Source: Deltaproteobacteria bacterium
GTDB taxonomy: Bacteria; Myxococcota_A; Polyangia; HGW-17
Direction: 5' to 3'
NCBI GenBank assembly: GCA_003249585.1
Contig: QKIM01000212.1
Coordinates: 1-5,272 of the forward strand
Length of the DNA: 5,272 nucleotides
This document shows, in pieces, positions 1 to 5,248 of the stretch. Under the pieces are notes generated by a model. That model did no database searches, was not told the DNA's origin, and was given only the letters and a program-made list of their open reading frames with translations. The position numbers were made by a program, and so were the translations under genes. Position 1 is the first letter of the stretch, and every line of letters begins with the position of its first letter.

Positions 1-190
1 CGGTGCGGTCCGAGGGCTCGTCATTCACCTGGATGTCCTTGCCGCCCTTCACCACCAGGGTGACCTCCTCGTCGAGGGTGAACATGCTCCCCCGCTCGGG
101 GGAGGAGATGGAGATCTCACGCTCCTCGGTGCAGGCGACGGCCATGAGCAGGAGCACGATAAGGAACAGGGTGGAACGGGCAACACGCAT
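1..190 (-). CDS. Putative secreted lipoprotein, N-terminal 63 residues (runs off the left edge)
   Basis: The first 63 codons of a gene read leftward from the ATG at 190-188; the rest lies outside the window. Residues 1-20 form a lipoprotein signal peptide: MRVAR gives the positive n-region, residues 7-16 are a hydrophobic core (LFLIVLLLM), and AVAC ends at Cys20, the expected lipidated residue after signal peptidase II cleavage. The -3 residue is Ala rather than the commoner Leu, so the lipobox is acceptable but not ideal. After Cys20 comes a short charged spacer (TEERE), then ISISSPERGSMF and a strand-rich stretch including VTLVVKGG and VNDE. That pattern resembles the start of bacterial Ig-like or fibronectin-type beta-sandwich domains (SP-x-x-G, then V-T-V-x-G). 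The start is fixed by AAGGAGGT four bases upstream and by the position of the signal peptide. The gene is divergent from the small gene at 334. The envelope location is well supported; the function is unknown. Confidence 0.82.
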   Translation of the reverse strand, partial: MRVARSTLFLIVLLLMAVACTEEREISISSPERGSMFTLDEEVTLVVKGGKDIQVNDEPSDRT

Positions 191-194
191 GGGG

Positions 195-202
195 ACCTCC
201 TT
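195..202 (-). promoter_or_regulatory. Ribosome binding site of the lipoprotein gene
   Basis: On the minus strand AAGGAGGT lies four bases before the ATG at 190-188. It is a near-perfect Shine-Dalgarno match and settles this start. Confidence 0.8.
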
Positions 203-225
203 GGGGTGTGGTCACAGTGTGGCAC

Positions 226-253
226 TCTATACAAAATCTTCGGCTGAAGACAA
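226..253 (-). promoter_or_regulatory. Predicted sigma70-type promoter for the lipoprotein gene
   Basis: Read on the minus strand, TTGTCT (253-248) and TATAGA (231-226) are separated by 16 bases. They match the -35 and -10 consensus at four and five positions respectively (TATAAT counted with one change at G and one at the end would lower this to four). The transcript would begin near 219, giving a leader of about 30 bases that contains the ribosome binding site. The stretch is much more AT-rich than its surroundings. Between the two boxes lies a small inverted repeat, TCTTC-GGCT-GAAGA (237-250), which partly covers the spacer and could be a protein site. This is a consensus match only. Confidence 0.45.
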
Positions 254-267
254 AACAAAAATTTTGC

Positions 268-303
268 TTGCGCCGGGAACGATACCTCCCGTAGATTGTA
301 TCG
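268..303 (+). promoter_or_regulatory. Possible promoter with overlapping inverted repeat upstream of the small gene
   Basis: A weak sigma70-like pair, TTGCGC (268-273) and TAGATT (292-297), has an 18-base spacer. A perfect six-base inverted repeat, CGATAC (280-285) and GTATCG (298-303), brackets the putative -10, with 12 bases between the arms. The arm centres are 18 bp apart, so both half-sites would lie on roughly the same side of the helix only approximately. An operator whose occupation blocks the -10 is the natural reading. The alternative is a chance repeat. The promoter match itself is poor (about four of six at the -10). Confidence 0.35.
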
Positions 304-321
304 CAAACCCCAGTGGTACCC

Positions 322-327
322 AAGGAG
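322..327 (+). promoter_or_regulatory. Ribosome binding site deciding the ATG at 334
   Basis: AAGGAG lies six bases before the ATG at 334. The frame is open upstream to a GTG at 313, but that codon has no Shine-Dalgarno sequence and the ribosome site itself lies inside the extension. The ATG is therefore preferred. Confidence 0.8.
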
Positions 328-333
328 TTTCCC

Positions 334-573
334 ATGGAAGCGTATCTCGAGCAAGTGGAGCGGCTGCTGAAGGAGCACGGTCTTTCAGAGAAGTATCATG
401 TAAAGGTCAAGGATCACTCCATGCTCCGCGTGATCGACATCGAGTCGAAGCGGCGGGTCTTTGTCAAGGAGGAGCTGTGTGAGCAGTACCTCGAATTTCT
501 GCGGGCGGACGCGGAGCATTTTGAGACCCAGTTCGACAAGGTGAATGATCTCGGCTACATCGAACTGTCCTGA
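334..573 (+). CDS. Small charged protein of unknown function (79 residues)
   Basis: This 79-residue protein runs from ATG 334 to TGA 571-573. I do not recognise the family. It has no signal peptide or membrane segment, so it is probably cytoplasmic, and it is rich in charged residues. The pattern suggests an amphipathic helix at residues 2-15 (EAYLEQVERLLKEH), two beta strands around residues 21-45 (YHVKVKDHSMLRVIDIE, then RRVFVKEE), and a second helix at about 46-65 (LCEQYLEFLRADAEHF), ending in a short tail. There is one cysteine (residue 49) and there are three histidines, with no metal-binding cluster. The start is supported by AAGGAG six bases upstream. The gene stands alone: divergent from the lipoprotein gene, followed seven bases later by a hairpin, and separated from the kinase by 161 bases that contain a separate promoter. 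It could be a small regulator or an adaptor for a neighbour, but nothing in the sequence shows this. Confidence 0.75.
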   Translation: MEAYLEQVERLLKEHGLSEKYHVKVKDHSMLRVIDIESKRRVFVKEELCEQYLEFLRADAEHFETQFDKVNDLGYIELS

Positions 574-579
574 GGAGAC

Positions 580-619
580 CCGGTGTGTCCTCTGAGACGC
601 CGAGGGGGAGGACGCCCGG
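580..619 (+). terminator. Strong hairpin after the small gene (terminator-like, no U tract)
   Basis: CCGG (580-583) pairs with CCGG (616-619). After a single bulged T at 584, GTGTCCTC (585-592) pairs with GAGGACGC (608-615) including one G-U pair. This makes a 12-bp GC-rich stem with a 15-base loop, beginning seven bases after the stop codon of the small gene. No run of T follows, so it is not a classic intrinsic terminator. It could protect the 3' end, assist Rho-dependent ending, or be a weak terminator. Confidence 0.45.
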
Positions 620-674
620 CAGGGAGCCGTATCCATGCGCCCTCGTGAAAAGCATCTCCCCTGTGTTGCTTTGT

Positions 675-704
675 TTTCCAACACCTTATCTACTGTGATA
701 TAGT
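675..704 (+). promoter_or_regulatory. Predicted extended -10 promoter for the kinase gene
   Basis: TATAGT (699-704) matches TATAAT at five of six positions and is preceded by TG at 696-697, one base away, as in extended -10 promoters. TTTCCA (675-680) is a moderate -35 at an 18-base spacing. Transcription would start near 711, giving a leader of about 24 bases before the ATG at 735. The region 655-705 is AT-rich compared with the coding sequence on either side. Confidence 0.5.
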
Positions 705-734
705 TCCCGATTGTCCCGCTGGGAACACGACACC

Positions 735-3700
735 ATGCACAAAGATATCCTCTTCCTCGTCCTCGCCTACAAGCAGCGATTCATCAACCTCGATGAGTTT
801 TCCCGTATTGGCGAGGAGTGGCGGAAGAATTCCAACGCCAACCTCTTCCGCATCCTCATCGCCAAGCTCAGTTCCACGGAGTTCAACACCCTCCGTGAGG
901 CCCTGATCTCGACCCTGGCCCGCTTCAAGGACGATGAGGAGCGGGCGGTCCGGAGCGTGGGGGGCATGGGTATCGTGACCAAGCACTTCGGACCCTGGAA
1001 CACCCTGCACCGGGTGAGCGAGGAGAACTGGGGCGTCCAGACCATCATCGACGAGGACTCAAACTTCGACGAGGTCCGCAACTCCCTCCTGGGCGAAGGG
1101 ATGGCGCTGCTCCCCTCCCTCGACGAGCCCGACGACAAGACCGTGGACTTCGTCCTCCCCTCTGGGACGCAGCCACCGTCCTGGTCAAACGACGAGGAGG
1201 ACGAGACCCGCACCTTCAAGAAGGTCCCGCCCCCCTCCGGTGACGATGACGGGACCCGCAACTACAAGAAGGTCCAGTCCCCTCCCGTCGACGACGATGA
1301 CGAGACCAGCGACTTCAAGCTGGCGGGGACCCACGGCGATCACGGCATGGAGGCCGGAGACTTCGCCCGGGAACACGACGGACACAGCATCTTCGACGAG
1401 ACCCGCGACTATCAGAAGCCCTATCCTCCGGCCCCCGTGGACTCCCAGGGGGAGATCATCATCACGCGGATGGGGCCCGACTCCGCGGCCCACGATCTCA
1501 GTGGCAACGTCCCCTGGGTGATCGAGAGCGACGGCTTCTCCAACCTCATCGAGGAGATGGACGAGCGGATCCACATCAGCGTGCCTGACCAGGAACTGCT
1601 CGAGGCGCGGCCCCGCTCCCCCGTGCCCAAGACGGGGTTCCCTCCCCCCCCGCCGCCGCCGCCCGATTTGGCCGATCCCCTCGAGGGGCTGGGGATCTCC
1701 CACGAGGAGCCCGGCCGGTATCGCATCAAGGGAGAGAAGTACCGGGGCTCCATTGGCCGCATCCTCGTCGGGATAGACACCCACATTGGCCGGGAGGTGG
1801 CCATCAAGGAGCTGCTCTTCCCCGGCCAGTCCAGCGACGAGGGGGGGATGATCAACGGGAAGAAACCCCTCAGGGACTCCGCCAACATCCGGTTCCTCCG
1901 GGAGGCGCGTCTGGCGGGACAGCTCCAGCACCCCTCCATCATCCCCATCTACGAGATCGGGCAGCGTCCCGACGGCTCCCTGTATTACACCATGCGGCAC
2001 GTGGGGGGTGTCAACCTGGGCGACGCCATCCTCAACGCCAAGAGTCTGGCCGGCCGGCTCAAGCTCCTCCCCCACTTCCTCGACCTGTGCAACGCTATCG
2101 CCTTCGCCCACTCCCAGGGGGTCATCCACCGGGACATCAAGCCCGACAACATCATCATCGGGGAATTTGGCGAGACGGTGGTCCTTGACTGGGGACTGGC
2201 GAAGATGCGCACGGGAGACGACCCCGGCGGGCGTCGGATCGCCGCCGAGATTCAGCAGCTCACCCAGGGCGACACCCACACCATCGCGGGGCAGGCCCTG
2301 GGGACCCCGGCCTACATGCCACCCGAACAAGCCCGTGGTGAGGTCGACCGCATCGACGAGCAGTCCGATGTGTACTCCCTGGGCGTGGTCCTCTTCGAGA
2401 TCCTGGTGGGCAGTCCACCCTGGTCGGGGAACATCTACGACGTTCTCCACAAGGTGGTCCACGAGCCTGTCCCCGATATCCTCACCCTGCAGCCGGCGGC
2501 GCCGAGGGATCTGGCGAAGCTGGCGGCATTGGCCCTCCAGAAGAACAAGGCGCAGCGTCTGAGGAGCGTCAATGATCTCGTTGAAGGGCTCGAGGAGTAT
2601 CTCTCCGGGGAGAAGTCCGGCGGGCAGCGGCCCCTGGAGCTCTTTGCCTCCCTTTTCGCCAACCGCAGAAAGGGCGTCATCGCCGGTATCGGGATCGTGC
2701 TCTTCTTCCTGGTCCTGACGGGGTCCCTTCTCTTCGCCTGGCACGGTCAGTCGGCCCGTGCGGATCAGTTGGAGGAGAAGGTGGGCTCCGCGGAGGTACA
2801 GCGGCTGCAGTCCCACTTCCTCATGTCCCAGGCCTTCAACGAGATCGCCACCCGCATGGAGAACGACAGCCAGTTCGCCGCAGCCCAGATCTACGCGTCC
2901 TCCTCACTCGTCCACAACCCTACCCATCCCAGGAGCCCCTGGTATGTCAAGGGGTTCGAGAAGGAGCACCACCAGGCCTACCAGCTCAGGACCGAAGCCT
3001 TTTCCCGCCTGTACCGCACGAACTTCAACCTCTCCCTCGCCCTGGAGTCCATCCACCGGTTCAACTCCTCCCTGGTCAAGCTCGCGGTCTCACCGGTGAA
3101 GAACGTGGCGGCCGTGGGCTGCTACGACAACACCATCCACATCGTGGACCTCTCGGGCAAGACACCGGCAAAGGTCCTCGAAGGCCACCGGGACAGGATC
3201 CACGGTCTCGACTTCTCCCCCGACGGCCGGCAGGTGGTCAGCGCCGCCTACGATCGAACCGTCATCATATGGAACATAGCTGAGGGGAAGGCCGCCCATG
3301 TGCTGGAAGGGCATGGCGAGCGCGTCATCGACGTGGTCTGGTCCCCCGACGGCAAGACCATCGCCTCTTTGGACTATGCAGGCGTCATCTTCCTCTGGGA
3401 CGCCGAGGAGAAGAAGAAGACGGCGACCATCAACGCCAAGAAATACTACAAGATCTTCCGTATCCAGTTCACCAGCGACGGGAAGAGCCTCGTGGCCGGA
3501 GCACGGGAGGACAACATCCTGCTCTTCGACCTGGGCAAGCGCAAGGTCCTGAAGCGGCGCATCAAGGGGTTCTTCCAGCGCATCAACGCCATCGCCGTCT
3601 CTCCCGACGGCAGGCGGGTGGTTGCTGCAGGAGATTCCAACACCGTGATGATGTGGGATCTGGCCAGCGGCAAGATGGTCCATTCTCTGCAGGGCCACAC

Positions 3701-4907
3701 GGCCACGGTCCTCGACGTCAAGATCTCCTCAGACGGTCGGCTCCTCTATACCGGCGGGCACGACAACTCCATCCGTGTCTGGGACATGGAGACGGGGGCC
3801 TGCCTGTACGCCATCCACTCCCACAAGGAGAGGGTGTACGGGCTGGCGCAGCTCTCCGACAACGTCCGCATCGCCACGGCCTCCTGGGACAACACCGTGA
3901 AGGTGTGGAAGATGCAGCGTTCCACAATCCTCCCGGTGCTCAAGGGGCACACGGACTATATCGTCAAGGCGGCCTTCTCTCCCGACGGCCGGCGCATCGC
4001 CTCGTCCAGTTGGGACCGCTCCGTGCGCATCTGGGACTCCCGGCTGGGGACCAGCATCGTCAACTTCAAGGGGTTTGCCGACAAGGTCTGGGCCGTGGCC
4101 TGGTCTCCCGACGGCAAGAAGCTGGCCTCCTCATGCTGGGACGGCAGCATCACCATCCTGGACGCGGAGAACGGGCAACTCATCAAGCGCCTCGAGGGGC
4201 ACAAGGACCGTGTCTTCGGCATCGCCTGGTCCGCGGACGGCGGCAAGCTCATCTCCTCCTCCAAGGACAACACCGTGATCATCTGGGACGTGAACTGGGG
4301 GAGGCCCATCCACACGCTCAAGGGCCACGGCGACAGCGTGCGCAACGTGGCCGTCTCGCCCAGGGGCGGTCTCATCGCCTCGGTGTCCAAGGATCAGACC
4401 ATCATCCTGTGGACCCTCTCGGGACAGAAGGTGCGCACCATCACCGGGCACAAAGAGCTGGTGAGCGGGGTGGACTTCTCCTCCGACGGGACCCTCCTGG
4501 CCACCTCCTCCAAGGACAAGAAGGTGATGCTCTTCCAGACGGCGACGGGCAAGAAGATCCGCGAGTTCACCGGGCACGAGGCGTGGGTGAACAGCGTGCG
4601 CTTCTCCGGAGACGACCGCTACCTGGCCACGGCTTCCGACGACCACACGGTGCGCGTGTGGGAGGCCGCCACGGGGCGGATGCTGCTGGTCCTCCACTCC
4701 GCGCGGGAGTCCATCTCCGCGGAGTTCTCCCCCGACGGCAAGACGCTCCTCTATGGCGACGGCAACGACGTGCGCATGGTCCCCGTGGACTTCTCTCTGG
4801 TGGACAAGGATCCCCGCGAGCTCCTCGAGGCGGCGCAGAAGCGCTCCGGCCTGAAGCTCGACGGCGTGGTCATCGAGGTCGTGGAGCCCGACGCCCTGGT
4901 GAAGTGA
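735..4907 (+). CDS. Membrane-anchored Ser/Thr protein kinase with 14 WD40 repeats
   Basis: A 1390-residue protein that should phosphorylate Ser/Thr residues with ATP. Residues 1 to about 90 form a helical domain (ILFLVLAYKQRFINLDEF) like that preceding many planctomycete and myxococcal kinases. Residues 95-326 are an acidic, proline-rich linker with five Thr repeats and eight prolines (303-310). The kinase spans about 328-625: loosely spaced glycine loop (G333, G338, G341), VAIK with K358, HRDIKPDN with D467, DWG with D485, and GTPAYMPPEQ with E531. All catalytic residues are present. A membrane helix (647-669) follows RRK, so the kinase should be cytoplasmic and the C-terminal half outside. 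Residues 670-780 are helical; 781-1353 hold 14 WD40 repeats; the tail (DPRELLEAAQKRSGLKL) resembles tails of other WD40 kinases. The start chosen is ATG 735. An in-frame TTG at 711 coincides with the predicted transcript start. No good ribosome site is seen, only GGGAA nine bases before the ATG. Substrate and signal are unknown. Confidence 0.95.
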   Translation: MHKDILFLVLAYKQRFINLDEFSRIGEEWRKNSNANLFRILIAKLSSTEFNTLREALISTLARFKDDEERAVRSVGGMGIVTKHFGPWNTLHRVSEENWGVQTIIDEDSNFDEVRNSLLGEGMALLPSLDEPDDKTVDFVLPSGTQPPSWSNDEEDETRTFKKVPPPSGDDDGTRNYKKVQSPPVDDDDETSDFKLAGTHGDHGMEAGDFAREHDGHSIFDETRDYQKPYPPAPVDSQGEIIITRMGPDSAAHDLSGNVPWVIESDGFSNLIEEMDERIHISVPDQELLEARPRSPVPKTGFPPPPPPPPDLADPLEGLGISHEEPGRYRIKGEKYRGSIGRILVGIDTHIGREVAIKELLFPGQSSDEGGMINGKKPLRDSANIRFLREARLAGQLQHPSIIPIYEIGQRPDGSLYYTMRHVGGVNLGDAILNAKSLAGRLKLLPHFLDLCNAIAFAHSQGVIHRDIKPDNIIIGEFGETVVLDWGLAKMRTGDDPGGRRIAAEIQQLTQGDTHTIAGQALGTPAYMPPEQARGEVDRIDEQSDVYSLGVVLFEILVGSPPWSGNIYDVLHKVVHEPVPDILTLQPAAPRDLAKLAALALQKNKAQRLRSVNDLVEGLEEYLSGEKSGGQRPLELFASLFANRRKGVIAGIGIVLFFLVLTGSLLFAWHGQSARADQLEEKVGSAEVQRLQSHFLMSQAFNEIATRMENDSQFAAAQIYASSSLVHNPTHPRSPWYVKGFEKEHHQAYQLRTEAFSRLYRTNFNLSLALESIHRFNSSLVKLAVSPVKNVAAVGCYDNTIHIVDLSGKTPAKVLEGHRDRIHGLDFSPDGRQVVSAAYDRTVIIWNIAEGKAAHVLEGHGERVIDVVWSPDGKTIASLDYAGVIFLWDAEEKKKTATINAKKYYKIFRIQFTSDGKSLVAGAREDNILLFDLGKRKVLKRRIKGFFQRINAIAVSPDGRRVVAAGDSNTVMMWDLASGKMVHSLQGHTATVLDVKISSDGRLLYTGGHDNSIRVWDMETGACLYAIHSHKERVYGLAQLSDNVRIATASWDNTVKVWKMQRSTILPVLKGHTDYIVKAAFSPDGRRIASSSWDRSVRIWDSRLGTSIVNFKGFADKVWAVAWSPDGKKLASSCWDGSITILDAENGQLIKRLEGHKDRVFGIAWSADGGKLISSSKDNTVIIWDVNWGRPIHTLKGHGDSVRNVAVSPRGGLIASVSKDQTIILWTLSGQKVRTITGHKELVSGVDFSSDGTLLATSSKDKKVMLFQTATGKKIREFTGHEAWVNSVRFSGDDRYLATASDDHTVRVWEAATGRMLLVLHSARESISAEFSPDGKTLLYGDGNDVRMVPVDFSLVDKDPRELLEAAQKRSGLKLDGVVIEVVEPDALVK
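1131..1418 (+). repeat. Five degenerate acidic Thr repeats in the kinase linker
   Basis: Residues 133-228 of the kinase contain five copies of a short motif with an acidic run, a threonine, and an aromatic residue three positions later: DDKTVDFVL, DEDETRTFKKV, DDDGTRNYKKV, DDDDETSDFKLA and FDETRDYQKP. The threonines are residues 136, 158, 174, 191 and 223; the aromatics are F139, F161, Y177, F194 and Y226. The three middle copies are spaced 16-17 residues apart and are separated by proline-rich joints. Acidic residues before a Thr with a hydrophobic residue at +3 suit autophosphorylation and phosphothreonine-reader binding, but that role is inference. Confidence 0.7.
3075..4793 (+). repeat. 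Fourteen tandem WD40 repeats (two predicted seven-bladed propellers)
   Basis: Residues 781-1353 divide into 14 units of about 41 residues. Each has the pattern hydrophobic start, SPDGR/K, a short strand, D-x-x-h and a closing hydrophobic-W/F/L-D, usually followed by a GH dipeptide in the connecting loop. Units start at SPVKN, SPDGRQ, SPDGKT, TSDGKS, SPDGRRVV, SSDGRL, LSDNVR, SPDGRRIA, SPDGKKLA, SADGGK, SPRGGL, SSDGTL, SGDDRY and SPDGKTLL. Units 1, 3, 4 and 14 are the least regular. Unit 8 begins at residue 1076, so seven units fall on each side. Propellers of this kind are binding platforms with no catalysis of their own. The units differ strongly from each other, so this is not a recent expansion. 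Confidence 0.88.
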
Positions 4908-4910
4908 TCA
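4905..4910. other. Palindrome TGATCA holding the stop codons of both convergent genes
   Basis: Bases 4905-4907 (TGA) stop the kinase on the plus strand. Bases 4910-4908, read on the minus strand (TGA), stop the small regulator. The two genes therefore have zero intervening bases, and no terminator can fit between them outside coding sequence. Confidence 0.9.
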
Positions 4911-5159
4911 CTCTCCAGTCGGCGGGTCGAGGGTGGGAATCATGAAGACGTCCGTCTCCCGGCCCGACGCTTTTTTGCCCCCGGTCACGGGATTGGCGAC
5001 GTCGTTGCTTATGTATTCCTCCAGGTAGGGGATGAGGGCCTGGAACTTCAGTTCCACCAGCTCATCGATGATCTCTTCCATGGGACGCTTCTCCACGAGG
5101 GAGATGCTCTTCAGGCGCTGCAGCGTGACGGGCGAAAGGGTGAGGGGATCGGTGTTCAT
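4908..5159 (-). CDS. Small ribbon-helix-helix-like DNA-binding protein (83 residues)
   Basis: The gene reads leftward from ATG 5159-5157 to TGA 4910-4908. The first 45 residues follow the pattern of CopG/Arc-type ribbon-helix-helix proteins: a short strand (PLTLSP), a first helix with the L-x-R-L-K core (VTLQRLKSISLVEK), a turn at RPM, and a second helix (EEIIDELVELKFQALIPYLEEYI). Such proteins bind DNA as dimers through the paired strand and serve as repressors or as antitoxins. Residues from about 50 to 83 look disordered, with TGGKKASGRE and a proline-rich end. The start is set by AAGGAGG four bases upstream; the frame is open further up to 5228, but those extra codons have no ribosome site and would run through it. 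No toxin gene is visible on the side that can be seen. The bases upstream carry short repeats that could be its own operator. An unrelated helical protein remains possible. Confidence 0.72.
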   Translation of the reverse strand: MNTDPLTLSPVTLQRLKSISLVEKRPMEEIIDELVELKFQALIPYLEEYISNDVANPVTGGKKASGRETDVFMIPTLDPPTGE

Positions 5160-5163
5160 GGAA

Positions 5164-5170
5164 CCTCCTT
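5164..5170 (-). promoter_or_regulatory. Ribosome binding site deciding the start of the small regulator
   Basis: AAGGAGG on the minus strand lies four bases before the ATG at 5159. It is the strongest reason for rejecting the longer in-frame starts upstream. Confidence 0.85.
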
Positions 5171-5184
5171 GGAAGGAATCTTCC
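5171..5184 (-). repeat. Inverted repeat directly upstream of the regulator's ribosome site
   Basis: GGAAG and CTTCC (five-base perfect arms, four-base gap) end exactly one base before AAGGAGG. In the mRNA this could form a small hairpin next to the ribosome site. The stem is short, so an effect on translation is only a possibility. Confidence 0.4.
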
Positions 5185-5220
5185 GCCAAAAAGATCTCCA
5201 TGTAAAGCTGAGTGTCGCCG

Positions 5221-5248
5221 CGGATCACAAGTGTGTGAAAACGGATCA
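5221..5248. promoter_or_regulatory. Possible operator upstream of the small regulator
   Basis: CGGATCA occurs twice, at 5221-5227 and 5242-5248, offset by exactly 21 bp, or two helical turns. Between and partly overlapping them is an inverted repeat, TCACA-AGTG-TGTGA (5225-5238). Ribbon-helix-helix repressors commonly bind short repeats near their own promoter, so autoregulation is plausible. A clear -35/-10 pair on the minus strand was not found here: TTGTGA (5230-5225) followed 18 bases later by TTTACA is the best and it is weak. The remaining bases to 5272 show nothing recognisable. Confidence 0.35.

Noticed and set aside
220..235. TGGCAC as the -24 element of a sigma54 promoter
   Set aside because: No TTGC-like -12 element follows at the required distance; the bases there read ACAA.
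635..703. A 22-residue open frame (ATG 635 to TAG 703) before the kinase, as a possible leader peptide
   Set aside because: It lies mostly upstream of the predicted kinase transcript start, has only a modest ribosome-like sequence, and shows no codon runs that would suggest attenuation.
1641..1664. CCN run as a recent repeat expansion or slippage site
   Set aside because: It encodes eight prolines with mixed codons and stays in frame. Proline-rich stretches just before the kinase are ordinary linkers.
1185..2816. A 543-codon open frame on the minus strand opposite the kinase
   Set aside because: It mirrors the codon periodicity of the kinase in GC-rich DNA. Its product is low in complexity and resembles no family, while the plus-strand frame has unmistakable kinase motifs.
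3653..4945. A 430-codon open frame on the plus strand in another register inside the WD40 region
   Set aside because: The product is rich in Arg, Gly, His and Ala, as expected of a shifted GC-rich frame. The WD40 frame is continuous across the whole stretch.
5160..5228. N-terminal extension of the small regulator upstream of 5159
   Set aside because: The extension would translate the ribosome site and hairpin region, has no upstream Shine-Dalgarno sequence, and the ribbon-helix-helix pattern is complete from the ATG at 5159.
5225..5238. CRP-type site
   Set aside because: The half-sites are in the reverse order (TCACA then TGTGA) with a four-base gap; a CRP site has TGTGA, six bases, then TCACA.
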